Shown piece by piece: positions 1-7,107 of a stretch of 9,014 nucleotides of DNA. How positions within the stretch are numbered: the first letter of the stretch is position 1; each line of letters begins with the position of its first letter. Location: NCBI GenBank assembly GCA_013003285.1, contig JABDJY010000189.1:1-9014 (forward strand), in the 5' to 3' direction. This stretch comes from Alphaproteobacteria bacterium (lineage in GTDB: Bacteria; Pseudomonadota; Alphaproteobacteria; UBA6615). The notes beneath the pieces are model-generated. The model had not been told where the DNA came from and ran no database searches. It saw only the letters and a list, made by a program, of their open reading frames with translations. A program made the position numbers and the translations under genes.

Positions 1-771
1 GGGCAGGGCAACCCGCGCATCCTCGATACGGAGCAGGCCGCCGAAGGCTTGGTCGACCGCGAACTCCACGCGGCGAGCCGGGCCGTGGCGCGGGCGCTGC
101 GCCTGCGCATCCGCTTGGCGCCGGGCGTGAAATTGGTCTCGGTTCTGGACTCCCGCCGTCTCGGCGAACCTCAGGCCGCGCAGGTGCGCGAGGCCGAGGT
201 GGCGATCGACCAGCGTTTGGCGCGTAATCTGGGCATCGAAGCCGACCGGGGCGACGATGAGCAGGGTATCCAGATGGTGATCCCCAACTTCTTCGCCGGC
301 GACAGCCATGTGGTGTTGCTCGATGTGGTTGCCGACCAGCCGGGGCCAGTCGCCGATGTCACCGTGCGCTACAAGGATGTGATCAACCTCAAGAACGGCG
401 TCGCCCAGGCCAGTCTGGCGCTGGACGACACACCGCGTGCGATTGGGCCGCTGGAACGTAACGTGTTGAAGAACCTGATCGCCGTCGAGTTCGCCAAGCA
501 AACCCGGCTGGCGAGCCGCGAACTGGCGCAAGGCGACTTCAACGCAGCGCAGGCGCGTATCTCGGAATTAACCGAATTTGCCCGAACCATTCGTTTTGCC
601 GTACCCGGCTGGCAAAATGACGCGGATCTAGCCGCCGATGAGCGAGTGCTCAACAGTTATGCGGGCCTTCTGACGTTGGGATTGGCCAACGATCCGGTCC
701 AACGCCAACTGCTCGCCGACTCCCTGCGCGTTGCCGCGCACCGCAAGCTGCAACCGGACGTGCCGCGATGA
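1..771 (+). CDS. VWA-domain family protein, C-terminal part (5' end outside window)
   Basis: The reading frame is open from the first base and ends in TGA, giving 256 visible residues. The start lies upstream of the window; the TTG at 49 is only an internal codon. The visible part resembles the region after the von Willebrand A fold in bacterial VWA proteins of the YfbK-like kind. It has a strand-rich segment (LRLRIRLAPGVKLVSVL), then IPNFFAGDSHVVLLDVV and PGPVADVTVRYKDV, which recall the beta-sandwich domain following VWA in these proteins. An alpha-helical tail rich in Ala and Leu follows. The metal-binding MIDAS motif (DxSxS) would lie upstream and cannot be checked. The protein is probably periplasmic or membrane-anchored, acting in protein-protein contacts. 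The next gene starts 94 bases downstream on the same strand, so the two are probably co-transcribed. The family call comes from recalled sequence style; the exact function is unknown. Confidence 0.7.
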   Translation, partial: GQGNPRILDTEQAAEGLVDRELHAASRAVARALRLRIRLAPGVKLVSVLDSRRLGEPQAAQVREAEVAIDQRLARNLGIEADRGDDEQGIQMVIPNFFAGDSHVVLLDVVADQPGPVADVTVRYKDVINLKNGVAQASLALDDTPRAIGPLERNVLKNLIAVEFAKQTRLASRELAQGDFNAAQARISELTEFARTIRFAVPGWQNDADLAADERVLNSYAGLLTLGLANDPVQRQLLADSLRVAAHRKLQPDVPR

Positions 772-852
772 TTTACCCATAACGCCTTTCGGCTGAATAC
801 CGCCGGCGCTTACTTCGTATCGCCGGTCCTCTCAAAACCCGATCCGATCCAC

Positions 853-857
853 AGGAG
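853..857 (+). promoter_or_regulatory. Shine-Dalgarno site deciding the start at 866
   Basis: AGGAG lies 8 bases before ATG 866 but only 2 bases before the in-frame TTG at 860. The ATG is therefore the better start, and the protein begins MRTLIVLL, which is a clean signal peptide. Confidence 0.75.
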
Positions 858-865
858 CATTGACC

Positions 866-3800
866 ATGCGAACCCTGATAGTCCTTCTTACGCTTTTTTT
901 CAGCCTACCGGCCCTCGCGCAACAGTCGGCACCCCCCACATCCGGCGGCGATGTGCGCATTCCCCTGGCCGACTACACGGCGCTGTTGCAACTGTTGGCC
1001 AACGATCCGGACCGCGCGCTTGCCGCCTATGCCATCGGAAAGTCGAATGTCGCGGTGCAGGTGCGCGAGGTCGATGATCGCAAGACCGCCATCGTGAACA
1101 TTCAGGTGCAGGTCGAGACCTTTGAGGACGAATGGGTGCTGGTGCCACTGTTGCCGCCGGGTACCGCGTTGCGCAGTGCCCGGGTCGATGGCAAGCCGGT
1201 TCAGCTTGTCGAGCGGCCCGACGGTTTGTCGTGGAGTACCTCCAAGGCCGGTACCTTCAACGTACAACTGGCCTATAGCGTCGATCCGCAACGCACCGAG
1301 ACCGGCTATGTGTTGCCGCTGGCCGTACCGCGCGCGGCGGCCACCGGCCTTACCCTGACGGTTCCGGAAACTGGTGTCGATTTATCAGTCGTGCCCTCCG
1401 CCGACGCGCAGACCGTGGTCGGCGAGGGGTTCACACGGGTCACTGCGTCGGTGCCGGCGACGCCCCTGATCGTGGTGTCCTGGCATACCGGCAGCCAGGT
1501 GCCGTTCGCCATCAGCCGCGCCACCTATGCCGGTGAGTTGCGCGACGAGGCGCTGATCTGGACCGGCGATTTCGAGGTGGAAATATTCGGCGGCGGCCGT
1601 ATCACCCTGCCGGTGATGCCAAGCGGCGTGACCCTGAGCGATGTCCGCGTCGATGGCGAAGCGTCGACCGTATTCGAAGAAGACGGTTTCTTCGCCACGG
1701 TGCTGCAAGGCCGCGGCCGGCATCGCATTCAAGTGGCGTTTCAGGTGCCGGTGATAACCGATGACGGTCCGCCTCGCGCCAGTCTGCAGATCCCGAAAAT
1801 CCCCGTCTCGCGTTTCGATCTGGTATTGCCGGGCCGCAAGGCGGTCACAGTAAACTCGGGAAGAGGGCCCAGCGCCAATGTGGTGACGGCGGAGCTCGGG
1901 GAGGATACGAAAGCGACCGCGTTTATTCCGGTGAGCGACCGGGTGACCTTCTCCTGGTCGGCGGCGGTGCCCGACGATCTGCGCGGCCAAGTACGGGCCA
2001 ATGCCAGCCTCTACCATGCAGTCCATGCCGAAGAAGGCGTGCTGCACGCGATCGGTGTCGTTGGGTATGAAATCACCCATGGCAAAACCGATTTGCTCGA
2101 ACTCGAGCTGCCTGCCGATGCGCAGGTGAATCGTATCAGCGCGCCGGCCGGCGGCGTTTCCGACTGGGTGGTGACAGCCGCCGATGAGGGTGGCAAGCAA
2201 CATATCGACGTGTTTCTCGAACGGCCGGTCAGCGGCGAGTATTTGCTCGAAGTCTCCTATGAGCGTCTGCTGGGCGACCAGGATATCGACGCGGCTATCG
2301 CTGTGCCGCTGCTGGCGGCCCGCAACGTGCACCGGCAACGCGGCATGGTGGCCCTGTTGTCGGGGCCGGAACTGTCGCTGGAGCCGGTGGAAGAGGCCGG
2401 CGTGACCCGGGTCGGCGAGAACCAATTGCCGCCCTTCGTCGCCAATCTTCTCACCATGGCCGTGGCCCACACGTTCAAATATATCGACAGCGGACCGCAG
2501 CTGTCGGTCAACACTGTGGCGCCGGAACGCAAGCAGGGCCGCTTCGATGCCCAGGTCGACACCTTGGTCTCGCTGGGCGACGTCACCCTGCGCGGCGCGG
2601 CGACGGTAGAGATCGACGTGAAGTCGGGCACGCTGCAGGATCTCCGGCTCACCTTGCCGGCAAATATCAATGTACTCGGCGTCTCCGGGCCGTCGCTGCG
2701 CAACTATGAAGTTGTCGCGATCACCGATGATCCCTCGTCCGATGGACAAGTCATCGAACTGCAGTTCACCCGCGAAATGGAAGGCCAGTTCCGCATCGAA
2801 GTGGCCTATGAGCGCATCATGGACCGCGACGCGCCGGAAACCGAGGTACCGACGTTGTCCGTGGCGGCCGCCGAGGTCGAACATGGCCGTATCGCCATCG
2901 AGGCGCTGACCGCGGTCGAAGTGCGCGCCGGTACGGTCGAGCAGCTTTCCAGCCTCGACATCAACGAGCTGCCGCAGCAGCTGGTGTTGAAGACGACCAA
3001 CCCGATCCTGCTGGCCTATCGCTATGTCAACGCACAGCCACCGTTCAAGCTGGGGCTCAAGATTACCCGGCATAAGGAAATCGGCGTGCAGGTCGCGGCG
3101 ATCGAGCGGGCCGATTACAAGTCGCTGGTGACCCGCGACGGGTTGGCGGTGACTACGGCGCGCCTGATGGTGCGCAACAGTCGTCGCCAGTTCCTGCGCC
3201 TGGCTCTGCCGCCGGAAAGCCAGGTCTGGTCGGTATTCGTCGACGGCAAGCCGGAAAAACCGGCCTATGCGACCGAAGGCGTCACGACCAACACCGATGA
3301 TGGCAAGTCGGCGGTGTTGATCAAGATGATCAATTCGGCGCGGGGCTTCCCGGTCGAGATCGTCTACGCCACACCGGTCGCCGAGATTGCCGGTCTGGGT
3401 ACGCTGACCAGCTTCATGCCGCGGCCCGACATGGTGGTGACCCACAGCCGCTGGGATGTGTTCCTGCCGGCGGGGCCGACCTACCAGGCCCTCGATAGCT
3501 CGCTCGATCTGTTGATCGCCGGGCGGCCGGTCAATCCAAGGCAACTGCAGCGACAGGCCTTGGCTAATGCCTCCGATGCGCTGCAGACCCAGATGGGCCA
3601 GCCGCTGCGCATCAATGTGCCTACCCAGGGCATCCAGTTTGCTTTCGAGAAGCTTTACGCCAACCAATCGTCGGAGGAGGCTAGCTTTGCGGTGCGTTAC
3701 GTCTCGCCAGGGGCAAGCCAGGGTGGTTTGGCGGCGAGCGCGTTGGGGGCCCTGCTGGTTTGGCTTGGAATTGCCGCCCTTGCCGGCAGTCATATTCGCT

Positions 3801-3985
3801 TGCGCCGGCGTTCAGCGGTAGCCTCGTTGGTGAGCGGTGTTGTGTTGCTGGCGATCACGCTGGGCTATCTCGGTACCAGCGCGGTCCTGGCAGCAGCGAT
3901 AACCTTGGCCGTCGCCATATTGTGGGGTGTGTGGGCCGCTGCCGAGCGCTGGCGGAACTGGCGGTTCAACAGGTTGGCCGGTTGA
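866..3985 (+). CDS. Large exported beta-repeat protein with three C-terminal membrane segments, function unknown
   Basis: The product has 1039 residues from ATG 866, which has a well-placed AGGAG. Residues 1-18 form a Sec signal peptide with likely cleavage at ALA|QQ. Most of the protein, about residues 70-930, is strand-rich and built from five diverged copies of one module (see the repeat entry). Three hydrophobic segments follow: about 952-975, then two within about 982-1025. The Arg-rich loop HIRLRRRS and the tail ERWRNWRFNR fit a cytoplasmic side for both, leaving the repeats in the periplasm. No enzyme motif was recognised. Its position directly behind a VWA-family gene suggests a joint envelope role, such as a scaffold or partner of the VWA protein, but that is inference. 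The gene ends 9 bases before the convergent gene at 3995, with no room for a separate terminator. I do not recognise a named family. Confidence 0.85.
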   Translation: MRTLIVLLTLFFSLPALAQQSAPPTSGGDVRIPLADYTALLQLLANDPDRALAAYAIGKSNVAVQVREVDDRKTAIVNIQVQVETFEDEWVLVPLLPPGTALRSARVDGKPVQLVERPDGLSWSTSKAGTFNVQLAYSVDPQRTETGYVLPLAVPRAAATGLTLTVPETGVDLSVVPSADAQTVVGEGFTRVTASVPATPLIVVSWHTGSQVPFAISRATYAGELRDEALIWTGDFEVEIFGGGRITLPVMPSGVTLSDVRVDGEASTVFEEDGFFATVLQGRGRHRIQVAFQVPVITDDGPPRASLQIPKIPVSRFDLVLPGRKAVTVNSGRGPSANVVTAELGEDTKATAFIPVSDRVTFSWSAAVPDDLRGQVRANASLYHAVHAEEGVLHAIGVVGYEITHGKTDLLELELPADAQVNRISAPAGGVSDWVVTAADEGGKQHIDVFLERPVSGEYLLEVSYERLLGDQDIDAAIAVPLLAARNVHRQRGMVALLSGPELSLEPVEEAGVTRVGENQLPPFVANLLTMAVAHTFKYIDSGPQLSVNTVAPERKQGRFDAQVDTLVSLGDVTLRGAATVEIDVKSGTLQDLRLTLPANINVLGVSGPSLRNYEVVAITDDPSSDGQVIELQFTREMEGQFRIEVAYERIMDRDAPETEVPTLSVAAAEVEHGRIAIEALTAVEVRAGTVEQLSSLDINELPQQLVLKTTNPILLAYRYVNAQPPFKLGLKITRHKEIGVQVAAIERADYKSLVTRDGLAVTTARLMVRNSRRQFLRLALPPESQVWSVFVDGKPEKPAYATEGVTTNTDDGKSAVLIKMINSARGFPVEIVYATPVAEIAGLGTLTSFMPRPDMVVTHSRWDVFLPAGPTYQALDSSLDLLIAGRPVNPRQLQRQALANASDALQTQMGQPLRINVPTQGIQFAFEKLYANQSSEEASFAVRYVSPGASQGGLAASALGALLVWLGIAALAGSHIRLRRRSAVASLVSGVVLLAITLGYLGTSAVLAAAITLAVAILWGVWAAAERWRNWRFNRLAG
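1076..3480 (+). repeat. Five tandem diverged protein modules within the large exported protein
   Basis: Each unit has a strand-rich run ending in a Leu-Pro corner, a second motif often containing VDG, and then a G-x-hydrophobic strand with V-x-Y/F. Corner anchors start at residues 96 (LPPGTALRSARVDGKP), 251 (MPSGVTLSDVRVDGEA), 415 (LPADAQVNRISAPAGG), 597 (LPANINVLGVSGPSLR) and 781 (LPPESQVWSVFVDGKP). The matching later strands are FNVQLAYSV, HRIQVAFQV, YLLEVSYER, FRIEVAYER and FPVEIVYAT. Spacings between anchors are 155, 164, 182 and 184 residues. Units 1, 2 and 5 share VDG, while units 3 and 4 share the YER strand end, so those two may be a later duplication. The repeat is visible in the protein and not as DNA identity. 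Boundaries are approximate. Confidence 0.65.
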
Positions 3986-3994
3986 GGGTAGCCA

Positions 3995-4714
3995 TTATCC
4001 GATCTCCGGTTTCAGCAATAGCCGACCGAAACCGGGGATCGGATCTTCGATGCCCAGGGTGCGCAAAGCGTACCAATAGGTCGCCGGAATGCCGGAGATC
4101 ACCGGCTTGTTGAATTTGTCCTCCAGGCGCTGGACCATGTCGGAAACCCCAAGCGAGCCGCCGACATGAAGCAGCGTGTCGACATCGTCGTGATTGACCT
4201 CCTCGAACGACCGCTCGATGGTCTCGATGGGCACGTTGATCGAATCCTTTGGATGACCGATGCCGAGCCAGGTGAGATAGGGGACCTCGAAGCCAAGCGC
4301 CTTGTAATAGGCGCTGGCGCTTTGTGCGGTGGCCTCGAAGAGCGGCACCATCATGCCGATTCGTTTGGCGCCGACCGCGCGCAGCGCCGCTTCGGTCGCA
4401 TCGGTCGCGTTCACGACGGGGACATCGCCGGCGCCTTCGCGCAGTTCCTCGCGGTATTGGATTTGCCGTTCGAGCGACCAGGAGCGCATCTCCAGCGAAT
4501 TGCCGCCGACGATCAAATCAGGCCAGCAGCCATGGCAGGCCGGCAGCGCCCGCAGCACGGCCTGTTCGACGGCTTCCTGGCTTTCCAGTTCGAAGCGGTA
4601 CATCTGGTTGTTGATACCGGGGGGACGCAGGGCCTCATATTCGGGCTGCATGTTGGCATTTTGTTGCGGAATCAAGAAGGCGATCACGCCGCGCGGACCA
4701 AATCGGTCGGTCAT
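3995..4714 (-). CDS. Asp/Glu racemase superfamily protein (maleate isomerase/arylmalonate decarboxylase-like), likely atypical active site
   Basis: The product has 239 residues from ATG 4714, with AAAGGA 8 bases upstream; this is the usual length for the family. There is no signal peptide, so it is cytosolic. Family marks are the N-terminal GPRGVIAFLIP strand, the DLIVGGNSLE segment (about 66-75), DATEAALRAVGAKRIGMMVP (about 105-124), the second-half LLHVGGSLGVSD segment (about 181-192), KPVISGIPATYWYALR and the terminal GFGRLL. Known members use cysteines in the two pseudo-symmetric halves: two in the racemases and maleate isomerase, one in arylmalonate decarboxylase. By eye, those positions are Gly71 and Val184 here, so a standard racemase, isomerase or decarboxylase reaction is doubtful. 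The only cysteines are in ACHGC (60 and 63), close before the first site. It is divergent from the EF-hand gene and convergent with the large exported protein gene. No substrate can be assigned. Confidence 0.8.
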   Translation of the reverse strand: MTDRFGPRGVIAFLIPQQNANMQPEYEALRPPGINNQMYRFELESQEAVEQAVLRALPACHGCWPDLIVGGNSLEMRSWSLERQIQYREELREGAGDVPVVNATDATEAALRAVGAKRIGMMVPLFEATAQSASAYYKALGFEVPYLTWLGIGHPKDSINVPIETIERSFEEVNHDDVDTLLHVGGSLGVSDMVQRLEDKFNKPVISGIPATYWYALRTLGIEDPIPGFGRLLLKPEIG

Positions 4715-4735
4715 TCGATCTATCCTTTTAAATGG

Positions 4736-4770
4736 GCGACATTCGCTTTGTGGAACGTCGAATTTGTCGC
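4736..4770. promoter_or_regulatory. Imperfect dyad in the divergent intergenic region, candidate operator
   Basis: GCGACATTCG (4736-4745) is repeated inverted as CGAATTTGTCGC (4759-4770), with two extra bases in the second arm and a 13-base centre. It lies in the 143-base gap between the racemase-family gene (-) and the EF-hand gene (+), where a regulator of either could bind. No convincing -35/-10 pair was found nearby, so the role is inferred from position and symmetry only. Confidence 0.3.
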
Positions 4771-4847
4771 AACCTATTCACCCGGGTTCCCCATGACAAC
4801 GCAATCTACCCGGCGGTAAGTTGGTGCCCTCATAAATAGGACCGAGT

Positions 4848-4852
4848 GAGGA
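4848..4852 (+). promoter_or_regulatory. Shine-Dalgarno site deciding the start at 4858
   Basis: GAGGA lies 5 bases before ATG 4858. The in-frame GTG at 4846 sits immediately before this site and has no ribosome-binding sequence at the right distance, so ATG 4858 is preferred. Confidence 0.6.
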
Positions 4853-4857
4853 CAGCG

Positions 4858-5385
4858 ATGATCCGTTACGCACTAATTGGAATGGCTGCATTGGGGTTTT
4901 TATCTCTGACCCCGTCGATCGTTTTTGCCGATCCAGTTGCCGATGTGGGGAAGCTCGTCGCCGAATGCGGTGCTGAGGAGGATCAAGCCAAATGCGCTGC
5001 GCAGTTTTGGGCCTTCGCAGACCTGACCGGGGACAACAAATTGACCGTTGCCGAGATCACGCGCTTTTTCCGCCTGCTGGTCGAACATCAAGCGAATAAG
5101 GCTGCTGCCACGCCGCCGCCGGCTGGCGCGGTCGCGACGCCGGTCGATCCGTTCGAGGCGGTCGCGGTGACCTTCTTTGTCGGGCCGGTGGCGGCCGGGC
5201 TGGTGATCGACAATTTCGATTATAACGGCAGCAACACGATTGAACGCGAGGAGGTGTTCGCCGATATCGATGAGGGCGCGTTCACCAAATATGTGTTCGA
5301 TGAATCCAAGAAACTGCCGGAGCGCGCGGGTACTTTGTTTCTGCGGGCCTTGCAGGCCGGCGCCGCGGTCAGGGGTCCACAGTAA
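4858..5385 (+). CDS. Exported EF-hand calcium-binding protein
   Basis: The product has 175 residues from ATG 4858. Residues 1-24 form a signal peptide ending VFA|DP, so the protein is expected in the periplasm or outside the cell. Two EF-hand loops are visible. The first, DLTGDNKLTVAE (55-66), has Asp at 1, Thr at 3, Asp at 5 and Glu at 12, and is canonical. The second, DYNGSNTIEREE (121-132), has Asp, Asn and Ser at 1, 3 and 5, Glu at 9 and Glu at 12. Cys37 and Cys46 could form a disulfide before the first hand. A Pro/Ala-rich linker (83-97) separates the hands. The protein probably binds calcium as a sensor or buffer; no enzymatic domain is present. Its stop codon is one base from the stop of the convergent gene at 5387. 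The partner and pathway are unknown. Confidence 0.85.
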   Translation: MIRYALIGMAALGFLSLTPSIVFADPVADVGKLVAECGAEEDQAKCAAQFWAFADLTGDNKLTVAEITRFFRLLVEHQANKAAATPPPAGAVATPVDPFEAVAVTFFVGPVAAGLVIDNFDYNGSNTIEREEVFADIDEGAFTKYVFDESKKLPERAGTLFLRALQAGAAVRGPQ

Positions 5386-5393
5386 CTTACTGT
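5379..5393. repeat. 15-base palindrome containing both convergent stop codons
   Basis: ACAGTAA-C-TTACTGT is a perfect inverted repeat around base 5386. The TAA of the EF-hand gene (5383-5385) and the TAA of the opposite gene (5387-5389) both lie inside it. As RNA it would give only a 5-bp stem with no T-run behind it, so it is a poor terminator. Confidence 0.45.
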
Positions 5394-6067
5394 TTCACGC
5401 CGCCCTTGTAGGTGTTGAAGGCGCAACGTTCGAAGCGATCGCATTCGATCCAATCGCCGGTCTTGGTGCCGTCGGTATATTGGCCGCGGTGCAACAAATA
5501 GATACCGGTGCTGAACCAGGCGCGCGCGGGGCCTTGGCGGGTGCCGCCGCCATCCTCGCACCATTCAAACAGCCCGGCATAGCTCTCGCGCAGTTTCAGC
5601 TCGGTATTCGAAGGGCAGGTCAGCGGGAAGGGCCGCATACCGCGCCGCAAAAGATCGGGCAACTTTGCTAAGGATTCGAGCGCGAACTCGCCGTCCAATT
5701 CGGACGCCGACAGGGCGCCGCCCCGAAACGCCAAACTGTCCTGCTCGAACTCCAGGTGCAGCCTGCGGTGGCGGCTTATGATTTCGACGTCCATGGCGAG
5801 GCAGGCGGTCGGATTGCTATCCGCATTCACCGAAGAGCACTGCCGAATTTCGAATATCTTGCCGGATCGTTTGGGGATTTTCTCATCGAACCAACTTCCG
5901 AATGGAACCGCTGGAAGTTCTGGGTCGAGGGTCGAAGCCGGCGTCGCAAACAGCCGCTCTACGGTTTCTTCGGTGGCTTCTGAATGGGCCGTTGCCATGG
6001 TCGTAACTGGCGTTAGCACCAGGGTCAGTATTACTAATCGTATGGTTTTTCTGGCTCTAGCGTGCAT
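5387..6067 (-). CDS. Exported protein with MORN-like C-terminus, function unknown
   Basis: The product has 226 residues. The N-terminus has a basic start (HARARKTIR), a hydrophobic stretch and a likely signal peptidase site at ATA|HS (25-27), so it is exported. Six cysteines (77, 89, 151, 170, 209 and 215) suit disulfides in the periplasm. The C-terminus, about 178-222, has two MORN or YwqK-type repeats: AWFSTGIYLLHRGQY and then TDGTKTGDWIECDRF. In known proteins such repeats form short beta-hairpins that bind membranes or partners. The middle is not recognised. The start has no clear ribosome-binding site, but it lies 17 bases after the stop of the gene at 6085, so translational coupling in a two-gene operon is likely. 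A later start would remove the signal peptide. Confidence 0.75.
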   Translation of the reverse strand: MHARARKTIRLVILTLVLTPVTTMATAHSEATEETVERLFATPASTLDPELPAVPFGSWFDEKIPKRSGKIFEIRQCSSVNADSNPTACLAMDVEIISRHRRLHLEFEQDSLAFRGGALSASELDGEFALESLAKLPDLLRRGMRPFPLTCPSNTELKLRESYAGLFEWCEDGGGTRQGPARAWFSTGIYLLHRGQYTDGTKTGDWIECDRFERCAFNTYKGGVKQ

Positions 6068-6084
6068 CGCGGGCGTTCGTCGGT

Positions 6085-6783
6085 TCAGCGCTCGTTTGCG
6101 GCGATAGTGCGATCGACGAGGGTGCGTGAATTGTCCAATAAGGTACCCAATGCGTTATCGCTGAACGCCGTATAAAGGTAGATGTGAGCCACTCGATTTT
6201 TCAACACGGTATTTGCAGTGCTCCCCAAAATAACTTTCTCATCGCCGAATTCAGTTCGAAGTTTCTGAACAATCCCGACATATAAAGCCTTGTCGTCTTC
6301 AAAAATGACGCCGAGATTCTGTGTCTCATTGATTTTGATCTCAGGAATACGTTCGTTAACGCGATCGGTTCCCTCTTCGATGCCACGTTCGAAATCCTTC
6401 ATACCTCCACTGTTAAGTGATTTGGAGATCAATTCGATAAACGCCGGTAGCTCCATGTTGACCGGAGTTGTTTCGAACTGGTCGGGTGTCGAGACGTAGC
6501 CGTAATCGTCGAGGGTTTGCAGCTCACCTTTTCGCCAGCGTACGAGTTGTGAGCAGTTCGCAAATGTTAGCCGCACGGTGTTGGTGCCCTGGTTCGCAAC
6601 CCGCAAGAAACCAATGAGACGAGCGTCGCTGGGTTCAAATTCCGTCATGACACAATAGCCGTCGGGCAGCTCGACATGTGCGGATTGCCCCCCGAGGATA
6701 ATTTCGGCCGAGCCGGCCCTCCCGCTTTGCGAATCGGCGAGGACTGCAAGCGAAAGTATCAGTACGGCTAAATAACGGGTCAT
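6085..6783 (-). CDS. Uncharacterised exported protein, 232 residues
   Basis: The start is ATG 6783 (MTRYLAVLILSLAVL), with GGAG about 7 bases upstream. A longer frame to 6867 would put about 28 atypical residues before the signal peptide. Hydrophobic residues 4-16 and small residues around 23-26 (RAGSAE) mark an export signal. The mature protein has Cys44 and Cys77, which may pair, and a second half of alternating strands: QNLGVIFEDDKALYVGIVQK (about 155-174) and AHIYLYTAFSDN (199-210). It ends in a helix. No catalytic motif or named domain was recognised. It is first in a two-gene unit with the MORN-like gene, 17 bases apart. Base composition is unlike the left of the window: 49 of 120 bases at 6241-6360 are G or C, against 41 of 60 at 2881-2940. 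The function is unknown. Confidence 0.75.
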   Translation of the reverse strand: MTRYLAVLILSLAVLADSQSGRAGSAEIILGGQSAHVELPDGYCVMTEFEPSDARLIGFLRVANQGTNTVRLTFANCSQLVRWRKGELQTLDDYGYVSTPDQFETTPVNMELPAFIELISKSLNSGGMKDFERGIEEGTDRVNERIPEIKINETQNLGVIFEDDKALYVGIVQKLRTEFGDEKVILGSTANTVLKNRVAHIYLYTAFSDNALGTLLDNSRTLVDRTIAANER

Positions 6784-7107
6784 GGCGTTTCTCCAGACCG
6801 ACCAACGCGGCGGTAAAAGGATACATAGATTTGCTGTCATTCGCGAACAAGCTCTTGGCCAGGCCAACGTGGCCGGGCTTGGTTATGTTTTTGTTAACGT
6901 TCGGTTGTTTGTGGGATTGGTCGAAAAACTTCCGGTTCCTTGGTGATAAGCCAAGCTCACGTGGATAGAAGACCTATCGCGTAGACAAGGTGAAACACCC
7001 ACATATCCTTCATGTTTTTCATGTCCCTTTAAGGACTTAGGGGCAAACTTTCGTTGGTTCGTTTGACCCAAGTACCGAATTTGTTGACCCCAGTTGATTG
7101 CCCGACC
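6784..7107. other. Divergent intergenic region with palindrome and several small hairpins
   Basis: No convincing gene lies here. It separates the minus-strand unit from the HD-GYP gene and should hold both promoters, though no strong -35/-10 pair could be picked out. A perfect 13-base palindrome, TTGGCC-A-GGCCAA, is at 6855-6867. Three short inverted repeats follow in a row on the HD-GYP side: CTTGG/CCAAG (6939-6955), GATAG/CTATC (6964-6978) and GGTG/CACC around AAA (6989-6999). A direct repeat of TTCATGT occurs at 7009-7015 and 7018-7024. The region is more AT-rich than the flanking coding DNA. A structured leader RNA is possible but unproven. Confidence 0.4.
6791..6794 (-). promoter_or_regulatory. 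Shine-Dalgarno site supporting the start at 6783
   Basis: Read on the minus strand, GGAG (within TGGAGAAACGCC) lies 7 bases before ATG 6783. This supports the short form with a regular signal peptide. Confidence 0.6.

Noticed and set aside
803..826. A 6-bp inverted repeat CCGGCG/CGCCGG between the VWA gene and the large exported protein gene
   Set aside because: The stem is short with a 12-base loop and no T-run follows, so it does not support a terminator that would split the operon.
1385..3793. An 802-codon open frame antisense to the large exported protein gene
   Set aside because: It lies entirely within the 1039-residue gene, and its product is rich in His, Arg, Gln and Gly with no domain, as expected from the mirror of GC-biased codons. 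The plus-strand gene has a ribosome-binding site, signal peptide and repeats.
4166..4819. A 217-codon plus-strand frame over the racemase-family gene
   Set aside because: The minus-strand frame matches a known superfamily along its whole length; the plus frame has no domain and is a shadow.
6981..7053. Possible c-di-GMP (GEMM) riboswitch upstream of the HD-GYP gene
   Set aside because: Fragments such as GTAGACAAGG and GGGGCAAAC recall the motif but occur in the wrong order and lack the paired stems, so I do not call it.
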